Positions 51,210 to 59,928 of a DNA stretch of 64,000 nt are shown here, piece after piece. The stretch comes from Streptomyces sp. MNU76 (GTDB lineage: Bacteria > Actinomycetota > Actinomycetes > Streptomycetales > Streptomycetaceae), in contig NZ_JAJKLK010000006.1 of assembly GCF_020982545.1 (NCBI RefSeq), positions 434,001 to 498,000 on the forward strand, given 5' to 3'. The position numbers and the translations under genes are program-made. A model generated the notes under the pieces. It was not told where the DNA came from and ran no database searches. It saw only the letters and a program-made list of their open reading frames with translations. Position 1 is the stretch's first letter; every line of letters begins with the position of its first letter.

Positions 51210-52364
51210 GTGCCGCGCTCATCTGTACCACCCCCTGTGCTCCACACGCCCCCTCTGGGCCCCCTGCTGGAGCAGTACGCCGCCGGTTCCGTGCTGGCCT
51301 GTGAACCCGTGGACGAGGGACTTCTCAATCGCGGCTACCGACTCCGCACCACCCGCGGCCGGTACTTCCTCAAGCACCACTTCGACCCCGAGACCGCCCA
51401 CCCGGCCGCGATCCTGCGCCAGCACCGGGCCACCCAGTGCCTCGCCGACCTGGGCGTTCCCGTCGCCCCGCCGCTGATGGGCCGGGACGGGGGCACGGTG
51501 ACGGTCGTCGCCGGCCACGCCTACGCCCTGCACCCGTGGATCGAGGGGCGCCACCGGCACGGCGGCCAGCTCACCCCCGGGCAGTGCGCCCGCCTGGGGG
51601 CGCTGCTGGGGGTCGTGCACGCCTCGTTGGAACGGGTGATGCCGACGCCGGAGGAGCCGGGCGCGTCCGTGAAGGAGACGGTCTCACCCGCGCGGAAGCG
51701 GCTGATCCCGGCGCAGCGGCGGGCCCGGGAGGCACGGCGGCCTCCAGGAAGTACCGGTGCTGCCGGTGATGCCGGGGCCGTCGGGACCGAGAGCGCCGAT
51801 CCCGCGCAGACCTTCGCCCTCATCGACGATCTGCTCGACCGGGTACGCCACCACCACCCGGCCGCCCCCTTCGACGCGCTCGCCCGGCACCGGCTGCTGG
51901 AGCGCCGCCGCCTGCTGGAACGGCACGCGGACCGGCGGCCGCCCAGGGGTGGCCCGGTGGGCTGGGTGCACGGCGACTTCCACCCCTACAACGTGCTCTA
52001 CCGCGACGACGTCCCCGAGGTGCCGGCCGCGATCCTCGACTGGGACCGGCTCGGTGTGCGGCCGCGCGCGGAGGAGGCGGTCCGGGCGGCGGTGATCTTC
52101 TTCGTCCGTCCCGTCGGCGCCCTCGACCTGGCGAAGGTGCGCGCCTACGCGCGCGCGTACCGGCGCTCCGCGGGCGCCGCCCCGGCCGAACTCGCGGCGG
52201 CCGTGCACCGTGTGTGGTGGGAGCGGCTCAACGACTTCTGGATGCTGCGCTGGCACTACGAGCGCGGTGACACGCGCGCCGACCCGCAGTTCCCTGCGGC
52301 CTCGGCGCTGGTGGTGTGGTGGACACGGGAGTACGCCGCGGTGCGCGAGGCGTTCGTGGAGTGA
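51210..52364 (+). CDS. Aminoglycoside-phosphotransferase-fold (APH) kinase-like protein
   Basis: This 384-aa protein has the APH/choline-kinase fold: the N-lobe LLNRGYRLRTTRGRYFLKHH (Lys for ATP), a hinge AYALHPWIEG, the catalytic loop VGWVHGDFHPYNVLY (HGDxHxxN) and the metal motif AILDWDRLG (DxD). A Gly/Ala-rich insertion near residues 175-195 (STGAAGDAGAVGTE) is unusual but low-complexity. Substrates of the family range from aminoglycosides to sugars and homoserine; there is no sign that this is a resistance enzyme. Start GTG 51210, probably leaderless. Confidence 0.82.
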   Translation: MPRSSVPPPVLHTPPLGPLLEQYAAGSVLACEPVDEGLLNRGYRLRTTRGRYFLKHHFDPETAHPAAILRQHRATQCLADLGVPVAPPLMGRDGGTVTVVAGHAYALHPWIEGRHRHGGQLTPGQCARLGALLGVVHASLERVMPTPEEPGASVKETVSPARKRLIPAQRRAREARRPPGSTGAAGDAGAVGTESADPAQTFALIDDLLDRVRHHHPAAPFDALARHRLLERRRLLERHADRRPPRGGPVGWVHGDFHPYNVLYRDDVPEVPAAILDWDRLGVRPRAEEAVRAAVIFFVRPVGALDLAKVRAYARAYRRSAGAAPAELAAAVHRVWWERLNDFWMLRWHYERGDTRADPQFPAASALVVWWTREYAAVREAFVE

Positions 52365-52391
52365 GCCGACGCGGCGCGCGCTGCACGACGA

Positions 52392-52429
52392 AGGGGTGCG
52401 CCGGGCGAGTTCCACCCCGGCGCACCCCT
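52392..52429. terminator. Bidirectional hairpin terminator
   Basis: A perfect 14-bp stem (52392-52405 with 52416-52429) and 10-base loop lie between the convergent phosphotransferase and kinase genes. Confidence 0.88.
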
Positions 52430-52440
52430 CTCCATCGTGG

Positions 52441-54075
52441 TCAGCCCGCTTCGCCGCCGATGCCGCCCGGCAGGCCGCCCGCGTCACCGCCGCCGCTGCT
52501 GTCGTCGGTCGGTTCGTCGGTCGGTTCGTCGGTCGGTTCCTCGGTGGTCGGCTCCTCCGACGTGGGCTCGTCGGTCGTCGGCTCCTCCGACGGCTGGCTC
52601 TGCGTCGGCGACGGGCTGGAGCTCGGCTGCTGCGTGTACGACGGGGTGTAGCCGCCGCCGTTGTTCGAGTCGGTGGAGTCGTCCGTGGGCTCCTCGGTCG
52701 CCTCGTCGGTGGGCGACTCGCTGGTGTCCTTGTCCTTGCTGGACGTCGTGGCCGTCGGGGACTTCGTGGTCCCGTTGCCGCCGCCGGAGTCGCCCTTGTT
52801 GTTCAGCGCCAGGGCGACGCCCGCCGCGATGGCGATCACCGCGAGGACGGCGAGGATCCACAGCTTGCCGCGGCCGCTGCCCCGGTTGCCGTTGCCCTCG
52901 AAACCGCCGTCGTCCCGGCCTCCGCCGCCGTACCCCGGCAGGATCGGCTGCGGGATCTGCGAGGTTCCCGATTCCCCCGGGTGCGGCATGACCGCCGTAC
53001 CGGACATACCGCCCGGCGGGGTGTGCCGGCCCTCGTGCATGGCGACGGGCCCGGTGTTCCAGGTGCCGGTGTGGCCGCCCTGGTCGTAGAGCATCTGCAG
53101 GCCGTACTGGACGAGGCCGCGCATCTCCTCGGCCGTCTGGAACCGGTCGTCCGGCTCCTTGGCGAGGGAGCGCATGACCAGCCCGTCGAGCTCCGGGGGC
53201 GCCACCCCCTCCGAGGTCTCGGAGGGCGGCACCGGGATGTCCTGGACGTGCTGGTAGACCACCGAAAGGGGGGTCTCGCCGATGAAGGGCGGCCGGAGCG
53301 CCAGGAGTTCGTAGAGCAGACAGCCGGTGGCGTACAGGTCGGAGCGGTGGTCGACGGCCTTGCCGAGCGCCTGCTCCGGGGAGAGGTACTGCGGCGTGCC
53401 CATGACCATGCCGGTCTGCGTCATCGTCGTGGACGCGCCGTGCAGGGCGCGGGCGATGCCGAAGTCCATCACCTTCACCGCGCCGTTCGTGGTGATGATG
53501 ACGTTCGCCGGCTTGATGTCACGGTGCACGATGCCGTGCTGGTGCGAGTACGCGAGCGCCTCCAGCACACCGGAGACGATGATCAGCGCCTGCTCGGGGC
53601 CGGGGGCCTCGGCGTTGAGCAGCAGGTCCCGGATGGTGCGGCCCTCGACCAGCTCCATGACGATGTACGGCACCGGGGTGCCGTTCACGACATCCTCACC
53701 GGAGTCGTAGACCGCCACGATCGAGTGGTGGTTGAGGCCGGCCACGGCCTGTGCCTCGCGCGTGAAGCGGGCCTTGGACACGGGGTCCTCGGCGAGGTCG
53801 GAGCGGAGCAGTTTGACCGCGACCGTCCGGCCGAGACGTACGTCCTCGGCCGCGAACACCTCGGCCATACCGCCCCGGCCGAGTCTGTGGGTCATCCGGT
53901 ACCGGCCGTCACCTACCAGCCCGCCGTTGCCCCACAACTCCGGCGCGTCCGACATGCCGCCGCCAGTCGCCTCGGGGTCGGACGGGCCCTGAGAGCGCTG
54001 CTGCTGTGCCATCAGTCCTCGCCGTCGTTTCTGCCCGCGGTCCGCGCGGTACTTGTTACGGTCTCCGTCGGCCAC
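52441..54075 (-). CDS. Membrane Ser/Thr protein kinase with Thr/Glu/Pro-repeat tail
   Basis: The 544-aa product has a Hanks-type kinase at about residues 50-310: YRMTHRLGRGGMAEVFAAED (G loop), VAVKLLRSD (Lys), GIVHRDIKPANVII, VKVMDFGIARA and GTPQYLSPEQALG. A Gly/Pro-rich juxtamembrane region, one membrane helix (LWILAVLAVIAIAAGVALAL) and an external Ser/Thr/Glu/Pro tail with TDEPTSEEP-type repeats follow; there are no PASTA domains. GTG 54075 has GAAGG seven bases upstream. It diverges from a second kinase gene, as in the S. coelicolor SCO3820/SCO3821 pair (from memory). Confidence 0.9.
   Translation of the reverse strand: MADGDRNKYRADRGQKRRRGLMAQQQRSQGPSDPEATGGGMSDAPELWGNGGLVGDGRYRMTHRLGRGGMAEVFAAEDVRLGRTVAVKLLRSDLAEDPVSKARFTREAQAVAGLNHHSIVAVYDSGEDVVNGTPVPYIVMELVEGRTIRDLLLNAEAPGPEQALIIVSGVLEALAYSHQHGIVHRDIKPANVIITTNGAVKVMDFGIARALHGASTTMTQTGMVMGTPQYLSPEQALGKAVDHRSDLYATGCLLYELLALRPPFIGETPLSVVYQHVQDIPVPPSETSEGVAPPELDGLVMRSLAKEPDDRFQTAEEMRGLVQYGLQMLYDQGGHTGTWNTGPVAMHEGRHTPPGGMSGTAVMPHPGESGTSQIPQPILPGYGGGGRDDGGFEGNGNRGSGRGKLWILAVLAVIAIAAGVALALNNKGDSGGGNGTTKSPTATTSSKDKDTSESPTDEATEEPTDDSTDSNNGGGYTPSYTQQPSSSPSPTQSQPSEEPTTDEPTSEEPTTEEPTDEPTDEPTDDSSGGGDAGGLPGGIGGEAG
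52503..52546. repeat. 12-bp coding tandem repeats in the kinase tail
   Basis: GGTTCGTCGGTC-type units begin at 52511, 52523 and 52535 (with a partial unit before), encoding the TDEP repeats of the extracellular tail. Length variation between strains is likely. Confidence 0.7.
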
Positions 54076-54402
54076 GCTACAGCCTTCACGCAAGAGGCCG
54101 GTCCGGGTTGGATGCGCGACGGGTTCACGACGGATTCAAGGTGGATTCAAAGGTTGATCGGCCATGAAACCCGCAGCGCGCGCACTCGTGCAAGTTCTGT
54201 GTACCGGGCGTACGCCCCCTGTAACGCTTCCGCGACGCTTCTTTCGCGTACGGTCACGGATCGGGCACCGCGCTTGACGTGTCAGTGCCCTGGGGCAGAC
54301 TTGGCCGGGAATAGCACAAAGGATCACCGGAATCATCAGGGATCACCGATCGCGGGAGCCACACCAGCTGCTTTCGCGCGCGCCGATGGGGGACGCAGGA
54401 AG
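54076..54402. other. Divergent promoter region between two kinase genes
   Basis: There is no gene here. GGATCACCG-type words repeat at about 54321 and 54340. Promoters for both kinases must lie here, but none can be placed with confidence. Confidence 0.5.
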
Positions 54403-56058
54403 ATGAGCCAGGACGCCGCACAGGGCCGGTACGCGGGGCGGTCGCTAGCCGGTGGCCGGTACCAACTGCGTGACCTGCTCGGCGAGGGCGGCATGGCCTC
54501 CGTCCACCTCGCGTACGACTCGGTGCTCGACCGACAGGTCGCGATCAAGACACTGCACACCGACCTCGGCCGCGAACAGGCCTTCCGTGAGCGCTTCCGC
54601 CGTGAGGCGCAGGCCGTGGCGAAGCTCACCCACACCAACATCGTGTCGGTGTTCGACACCGGCGAGGACGATCTGGACGGCATGACGACGCCGTACATCG
54701 TCATGGAGTACATCGAGGGCAAGCCGCTCGGTTCGGTGCTCGACGCGGATGTCGCCCAGCTCGGCGCCATGCCGTCCGACAAGGCACTGAAGATCACCGC
54801 GGATGTGCTGGCGGCGCTGGAGATCAGCCACGAGATGGGCCTGGTCCACCGGGACATCAAGCCGGGCAACGTGATGATGACCAAGCGCAACGTCGTGAAG
54901 GTCATGGACTTCGGCATCGCCCGCGCCATGCAGTCCGGTGTCACGTCGATGACGCAGACCGGCATGGTCGTCGGCACCCCGCAGTACCTCTCGCCCGAGC
55001 AGGCCCTCGGCCGCGGCGTGGACGCCCGCTCCGACCTGTACTCGGTCGGCATCATGCTCTTCCAGCTGACCACCGGGCGACTGCCGTTCGAGGCGGACTC
55101 GCCGCTGGCCATAGCGTATGCGCACGTCCAGGAGGAGCCGGTCGTTCCCTCCTCGATCAACCGTTCCCTGCCGCCCGCCGTGGACGCCATCATCGCCCGC
55201 GCGCTGAAGAAGAACCCGAACGAGCGGTTCCCGAGCGCGGAGGCGATGCGGGACGAGTGCCTGCGGGTCGCCGCGTCCCTCCAGCCCGTCGCGCCGAGCA
55301 TCGTGCCGGGTGTGCAGACGGCCAGCGGCGCGGGGGTCTCCTCCGCGGTCTTCCCGCCGATCGACCACACGGGCGCGCCGCAGTCGGGCAGCGTGCAGAC
55401 GCCGTACCAGCCGCCGGCGACGGGCGGTTACGGCCCGCCCACGCCCGCCCCCACTCCGACGCCCGCCCCATCCTACGGCTACCCGCAGCAGGGCGGCTAC
55501 CCGACGCCGCCGCAGACCGCCGCGTACTCGCCGCAGCAGGGCGGGGCCACCCCGCCTCCGTACAACATCACGCCCCAGCAGTCCTCGCTGTCGGCCGGGC
55601 ACTCCGGGGGCGGGAAGAACAACAAGGGCGTCATCGTGGGCGCGATCGCGGTGTCGGTCCTGGCAGTCGGCGGTCTGATCGTGGCGCTCAGCCTGAGCTC
55701 GGGCACCGAAGCGGAGGGCGGTGACGACGGCGCGAACGCGTCCTCCTCGCCGACCGTGGTCGAGGGGCACAAGGGTCCGGACACGTCGAAGGTCATCGAC
55801 TCGACCGAGTGCACGGAGCCCAGGGAGTCGTACAACGACTCCGACAAGATCGAACTGCCGGACTTCACCTTCAAGAACATCGACTCGGTGAAGAAGTGCT
55901 TCCAGGCGGCGGGCTGGCAGTACGACGTCCAGAAGGTCGACGAGAACACGTACGGCGAGGGCACGGTCATGGAGCAGTACCCGGCCGCCTCCGAGGACGT
56001 CGACCCCAAGGACATGCCCTCGATCATCCTCAAGGTCTCGACGGGCAACCCGGCCTGA
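54403..56058 (+). CDS. Membrane Ser/Thr protein kinase with C-terminal PASTA-like domain
   Basis: This 551-aa protein has a kinase domain at about 20-285 with YQLRDLLGEGGMASVHLAYD, VAIKTLHTD, GLVHRDIKPGNVMM, VKVMDFGIARAMQSG and GTPQYLSPEQALG. A Pro/Gln/Tyr-rich cytosolic linker (SYGYPQQGGYPTPPQ) follows, then one membrane helix (GVIVGAIAVSVLAVGGLIVA), and an external domain with two Cys and a PASTA-like repeat (ELPDFTFKNIDSVKKCFQAA...). ATG 54403 is chosen; further upstream in-frame sequence is promoter. Kinases of this class respond to cell-wall fragments and control growth or development. Confidence 0.9.
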   Translation: MSQDAAQGRYAGRSLAGGRYQLRDLLGEGGMASVHLAYDSVLDRQVAIKTLHTDLGREQAFRERFRREAQAVAKLTHTNIVSVFDTGEDDLDGMTTPYIVMEYIEGKPLGSVLDADVAQLGAMPSDKALKITADVLAALEISHEMGLVHRDIKPGNVMMTKRNVVKVMDFGIARAMQSGVTSMTQTGMVVGTPQYLSPEQALGRGVDARSDLYSVGIMLFQLTTGRLPFEADSPLAIAYAHVQEEPVVPSSINRSLPPAVDAIIARALKKNPNERFPSAEAMRDECLRVAASLQPVAPSIVPGVQTASGAGVSSAVFPPIDHTGAPQSGSVQTPYQPPATGGYGPPTPAPTPTPAPSYGYPQQGGYPTPPQTAAYSPQQGGATPPPYNITPQQSSLSAGHSGGGKNNKGVIVGAIAVSVLAVGGLIVALSLSSGTEAEGGDDGANASSSPTVVEGHKGPDTSKVIDSTECTEPRESYNDSDKIELPDFTFKNIDSVKKCFQAAGWQYDVQKVDENTYGEGTVMEQYPAASEDVDPKDMPSIILKVSTGNPA

Positions 56059-56094
56059 CGCCCCTGTCGCAGCCATGGCGGGAACAGTCGTAGG

Positions 56095-56125
56095 AAGGGC
56101 CCGGCACTCGGTGTGCCGGGCCCTT
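56095..56125 (+). terminator. Hairpin terminator after the second kinase gene
   Basis: A perfect 13-bp stem (56095-56107 with 56113-56125) and 5-base loop lie 37 bases after the stop codon. Confidence 0.88.
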
Positions 56126-56196
56126 TGCGTACGTGGTGGGGGGTTTCGCCGAACGGCTCTCACAGGCTCTCACCGAGAGCCTGCCGGAAGGAGTGG

Positions 56197-56742
56197 CTAG
56201 AGGTACGGTCCGCCGGAGCGGCCGACCGTGCGCGGGTCGTCGTCGCCCTCGTGGCCGCCGACGCCGGGCGGCAGCGCGCGGCGCATCTGCTCCAGCTGGG
56301 CCCGGGCGGCCATCTGCTGGGCGAACAGCGTCGTCTGGATCCCGTGGAAAAGGCCTTCGAGCCAGCCGACCAACTGGGCCTGGGCGATCCGCAGTTCCGC
56401 GTCGCTCGGGATCACCTCGTCGGTGAAGGGCAGGGAGAGCCGCTCCAACTCCTCCACCAGCTCGGGCGCCAGGCCGTCCTCCAGTTCCTTGACGGAGCTG
56501 GCGTGGATCTCCTTCAGCCGGGCCCGGCTGGCCTCGTCGAGAGGGGCGACCCGTACCTCTTCGAGCAGTTGCTTGATCATGCTGCCGATGCGCATGACCT
56601 TGGCCGGCTGTTCCACCATCTCCGTCACCGGGACCTCGCGGGAGTCCTCATCGCCTCCACCGCCGCCCACGGCCATGCCGTCCTGGCCCACGACCAGGAT
56701 CTGGGGCTGTTCGGGCGACCGTTCGTTCCTCGGCATCTCCAT
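56197..56742 (-). CDS. bpa: Bacterial proteasome activator (Bpa, DUF2587)
   Basis: This 181-aa protein is the ATP-independent ring-forming activator of the actinobacterial 20S proteasome. Signatures are PQILVVGQDGMAVGGGG, VTEMVEQPAKVMRIGSMIKQ, LEEVRVAPLDEASRARLKEI, ELVEELERLSLPFTDE and LVGWLEGLFHGIQTTLFAQQ (four-helix bundle). The C-terminus GGPYL carries the penultimate Tyr that docks into the proteasome (HbYX-like). ATG 56742 (MEMPRNERSP) is used; ATG 56736 and GTG 56760 are also in frame. It is monocistronic, away from the proteasome genes, as in other Streptomyces. Confidence 0.9.
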   Translation of the reverse strand: MEMPRNERSPEQPQILVVGQDGMAVGGGGGDEDSREVPVTEMVEQPAKVMRIGSMIKQLLEEVRVAPLDEASRARLKEIHASSVKELEDGLAPELVEELERLSLPFTDEVIPSDAELRIAQAQLVGWLEGLFHGIQTTLFAQQMAARAQLEQMRRALPPGVGGHEGDDDPRTVGRSGGPYL

Positions 56743-56889
56743 GCCGCCATTCTCTCGCACGCGTACACCTCACCACCCTGGTGCCCCCCACACAGGGTGA
56801 TCCACCGTTTACGTGGCCACGGCCCGCGCCCCCGACCCACCGATGCCGCCGCGCGGTGTCGAGGTCGGTCTGCTCGGAGGAGGGGTGCG

Positions 56890-57363
56890 ATGCGTCCGGA
56901 TGCCGGGAGGTCGGTGCCGTGTGACGCTGAGGGCGTGGCTACCTGGCTTCGTTCGGTGCGCGTGACGGGACCGGTTCTCGTCGCGGGGCTGCTCGTCGTT
57001 CTGGTGACGGGGGTCGCGCCGACGGCGTACGCGGCCGATCCCGACCCCGCGACCTCCTGGGCCGGCAGCCGCGCGGGCGAAGGCCGCGAACGGCCGGGGC
57101 GGCCGGACGCAGTCCCCGCGGAACCGGAGGACGAGACCTCCACGCCCCGGAAGAGCCCGCCGCCGAACCGGACGGCCCGGGCTCCCCCTCGCCCCCGACC
57201 CTCCCAGAACGCCGCCCTGCCCGTGCCCGGCGTGCCACCCGGTACCGGCACCGCGACCGTCGAGGAGCCCGTCCTACAGGCCCTCGCCCTCGGTGGCGGC
57301 CTGATTCTCATAGGCATGGGCCTCGGACTGGCCTTCGTGGGGCTGCGCATACGGCGGTACTGA
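56890..57363 (+). CDS. Secreted/anchored hypothetical protein with C-terminal membrane helix
   Basis: The 157-aa product starts at ATG 56890 behind a strong GGAGGAGGGG ribosome site; GTG 56935 is the alternative. A signal-like segment (GPVLVAGLLVVLVTGVAPTA then YAAD) ends near residue 50. A Pro/Arg/Glu-rich low-complexity stretch follows (about 52-125), then a C-terminal helix (ALALGGGLILIGMGLGLAFV) with RIRRY as stop. It resembles small cell-envelope proteins of actinobacteria; no function is assigned. Confidence 0.65.
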   Translation: MRPDAGRSVPCDAEGVATWLRSVRVTGPVLVAGLLVVLVTGVAPTAYAADPDPATSWAGSRAGEGRERPGRPDAVPAEPEDETSTPRKSPPPNRTARAPPRPRPSQNAALPVPGVPPGTGTATVEEPVLQALALGGGLILIGMGLGLAFVGLRIRRY

Positions 57364-57409
57364 ACCGGAGCCGGGCCACAGAGTCAGGCCCGGGTCCGGC
57401 TGAGCCCTC

Positions 57410-58390
57410 CTACGGCACCACCAGCAACACCTTGCCCACGTGGCCGCTCTCCTCCAGCACCCGGTGCGCCGTGGCCGCGTCGTCCATGGGGATCTCCCGG
57501 TCGACGACCGGCCGCACATGGCCACCGCCGATCAGGGGCCAGACATGTTCGCGTACGGCGGCCACGATCGCCGTCTTCTCCTCCTGCGGCCGGGCCCGCA
57601 GCGAGGTCGCGCTGATCGCCGCCCGCTTGGCGAGGAGGGCGCCGATGTTCAGCTCGCCCTTGATACCGCCCTGCAAGCCGATGATCGCGAGCCGTCCGTT
57701 GACGGCGAGGACCCGGACGTTGCGGTCCAGGTACTTTGCGCCCATGTTGTCGAGGATGACGTCCGCGCCCCTGCCGTTCGTGGCCGCCCGGACCTCCTCG
57801 ACGAAGTCCTGCTCGCGGTAGTTGATCAGGATGTCCGCGCCCAGGGCGGCGCACTGCTCCAGCTTCTCCTTGGTACCCGCCGTGACGGCGACCTTCGCAC
57901 CGACGGCCTTGGCGAGCTGGACGGCCATCGTGCCGATGCCGCTGGAGCCGCCGTGTACGAGGAGCGTCTCACCGGGACGCAGGTGGGCGATCATGAAGAC
58001 GTTCGACCAGACCGTACAGGTCACCTCGGGCAACGCGGCGGCCTGCCGGAGGTCGAGGCCGGAGGGGACCGGCAGCAGCTGACCGGCCGGAACAGCGACC
58101 TTCTCCGCGTAGCCGCCGCCCGAGAGCAGCGCGCACACCTCGTCGCCGACGCTCCACCCGGCCACCCCGGGCCCGATCTCCGCGACTCGGCCGGAACACT
58201 CCAGGCCGGGGTAGGGGGAGGCGCCGGGCGGTGGGTCGTAGAAGCCCTGCCGCTGCAGCAGGTCGGCGCGGTTCACGGCGCTCGCCGCCACCTCGATGAG
58301 CACTTCGCCCTCGCCGGGCACCGGGTCGGGGACCTCGTCCCAGACCAGGGCCTCGGGTCCACCGGGTTCGGGAATCGTGATCGCATGCAT
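57410..58390 (-). CDS. NAD(P)H-quinone oxidoreductase (zinc-free MDR family)
   Basis: This 326-aa protein is a quinone-oxidoreductase-type medium-chain reductase. MHAITIPEPGGPEALVWDEV, AASAVNRADLLQRQGFYDPP, YPGLECSGRVAEIG and the nucleotide-binding LLVHGGSSGIGTMAVQLAKA (the GGSSGIGTMA form typical of PIG3-like members) are visible, ending with RVLEESGHVGKVLLVV. It reduces quinones or alkenals with NADPH. The longer in-frame extension upstream of 58390 reads as noise. Zinc ligands are absent. Confidence 0.9.
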   Translation of the reverse strand: MHAITIPEPGGPEALVWDEVPDPVPGEGEVLIEVAASAVNRADLLQRQGFYDPPPGASPYPGLECSGRVAEIGPGVAGWSVGDEVCALLSGGGYAEKVAVPAGQLLPVPSGLDLRQAAALPEVTCTVWSNVFMIAHLRPGETLLVHGGSSGIGTMAVQLAKAVGAKVAVTAGTKEKLEQCAALGADILINYREQDFVEEVRAATNGRGADVILDNMGAKYLDRNVRVLAVNGRLAIIGLQGGIKGELNIGALLAKRAAISATSLRARPQEEKTAIVAAVREHVWPLIGGGHVRPVVDREIPMDDAATAHRVLEESGHVGKVLLVVP

Positions 58391-58899
58391 GAGAGGGACG
58401 CTACCGATCCTGTGGGCTGAGCGTGAGTGAGCCCGCTCAGCCGCACGCCCCGAACGGTCTTGGGCGCTCCCCCACTGCCTCAAGGGCGTGGGAGGTACCC
58501 TCAGGTCCCCGGCATTCTCGACCCCGGGTCGGCGACACGCATCCCGTGCGTGGTCCGGGCCCGGGAGGCCGGCTCCCTGCGCGACCTGGCCATATAGGTA
58601 CGGCCAAAGGCGACGGGGAGGCCGAACAGTTGGCCCGACCAGCCCAGGGCGCCGCAAGCTCACAAGTGGACGATCACACGATCGAGCTAATGGGGTGCGA
58701 TCGACCCCCATCGGAGAGACTGTGGAGACCCCACGGCAGCACGGGTTCTCGCCGACGCGCTTCGCTCCGATACCGAAGCAGCCGACGCGATCGTGTTTCC
58801 CGCGTTTTTCCCGCGCGGCGACCGATGAGTTCCGGCAGTCCCGGCGGTCTCCCCTTGCGTAGCCCCGGACACGGGCCCCGTACGCGGAAGGATCTCAAC
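58391..58899. other. Intergenic region between divergent oxidoreductase and ABC genes
   Basis: There is no convincing gene. CATATAGGTACGG near 58591 is the AT-richest spot and could be a -10 region. An imperfect CGATCACACGATCG palindrome lies at about 58672-58685. GGAAGGATC is the ribosome site for ATG 58900. Confidence 0.5.
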
Positions 58900-59928
58900 A
58901 TGAGCGCACAGACATCCGGCCTCGCGATCGAGACCGCGGGTCTGGTGAAGACGTTCGGCGAGACCCGGGCCGTCGACGGCGTCGACCTGGCCGTGCCCGC
59001 CGGCACGGTCTACGGCGTCCTCGGCCCGAACGGCGCCGGCAAGACCACCACCGTGAAGATGCTCGCCACACTGCTGCGCCCCGACGGCGGCCAGGCGCAC
59101 GTCTTCGGACACGACGTCGTCCGGGAGGCCGACGAGGTACGCGGCCGGGTCAGCCTCACCGGGCAGTACGCCTCCGTGGACGAAGACCTCACCGGCAGCG
59201 AGAACCTGGTGCTGCTCGCCCGGCTCCTCGGCCACGACAAGCGAACGGCCCGGCAGCGCGCCGGTCAGCTGTTGGAGGCCTTCGGACTGAGCGACGCGGC
59301 CGGAAAGCAGGTCAAACACTACTCGGGCGGCATGCGGCGCCGCATCGACATCGCCGCGTCCATCCTCAACACGCCCGACCTGCTGTTCCTGGACGAGCCG
59401 ACGACCGGCCTCGACCCGCGCAGCCGCAACCATGTGTGGGACATCGTGCGCGCGGTGGTCGCCCAGGGCACGACCGTGCTGCTGACCACGCAGTATCTGG
59501 ACGAGGCGGATCAGCTGGCGTCCCGGATAGCGGTCATCGACCAGGGCAAGGTGATCGCGGAGGGCACGAAGGGTGAGCTGAAGGCGTCCGTGGGCGCCGG
59601 TTCCGTCCATCTGCGGCTGCGCGACGCGGCCCAGCGACCGCAGGCCGAGGAGGTGCTGCGCCTCGCCCTCGACGCCGACGTGCAGCGCGAGCCGGACCCG
59701 GTGGCGCTGACGGCGCGCGTCGGCGCGGGATCCGCGGGCGGACAGGGGGCCGCCGAGGCCGCCGCCCGGGCGCTCGCCGAGCTGGCCCGCACCGGCATCA
59801 CCGTCGACAACTTCTCGCTGGGCCAGCCCAGTCTGGACGAGGTGTTCCTCGCCCTCACCGGTCACGACACCAAGGCGGCCACGAAGGCCGAGGACGCCCC
59901 TGAGACGAAGGACGAGGCAGCGGCATGA
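58900..59928 (+). CDS. ABC transporter ATP-binding protein (DrrA-like)
   Basis: The 342-aa product is a drug/antibiotic-export type ATPase. It has Walker A (VLGPNGAGKTTTVKML), the Q loop at SLTGQYASVDEDLTG, the signature HYSGGMRRRIDIAASI, Walker B (DLLFLDEPTTGLDPRSR) and the switch His-equivalent region (TVLLTTQYLDEADQLA, Gln in place of His, as in DrrA). A C-terminal DUF4162-like regulatory domain precedes the end. ATG 58900 follows GGAAGGATC. It overlaps the permease gene by ATGA. Confidence 0.92.
   Translation: MSAQTSGLAIETAGLVKTFGETRAVDGVDLAVPAGTVYGVLGPNGAGKTTTVKMLATLLRPDGGQAHVFGHDVVREADEVRGRVSLTGQYASVDEDLTGSENLVLLARLLGHDKRTARQRAGQLLEAFGLSDAAGKQVKHYSGGMRRRIDIAASILNTPDLLFLDEPTTGLDPRSRNHVWDIVRAVVAQGTTVLLTTQYLDEADQLASRIAVIDQGKVIAEGTKGELKASVGAGSVHLRLRDAAQRPQAEEVLRLALDADVQREPDPVALTARVGAGSAGGQGAAEAAARALAELARTGITVDNFSLGQPSLDEVFLALTGHDTKAATKAEDAPETKDEAAA

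Noticed and set aside
51210..52364. Aminoglycoside resistance gene
   Set aside because: Only the general APH fold is supported; the genomic setting is core and no specific resistance subfamily motif is seen.
52210..56058. 1282-codon plus-strand frame ending in the second kinase
   Set aside because: The first 730 codons are antisense to the other kinase and the shared promoter; the kinase itself starts at 54403.
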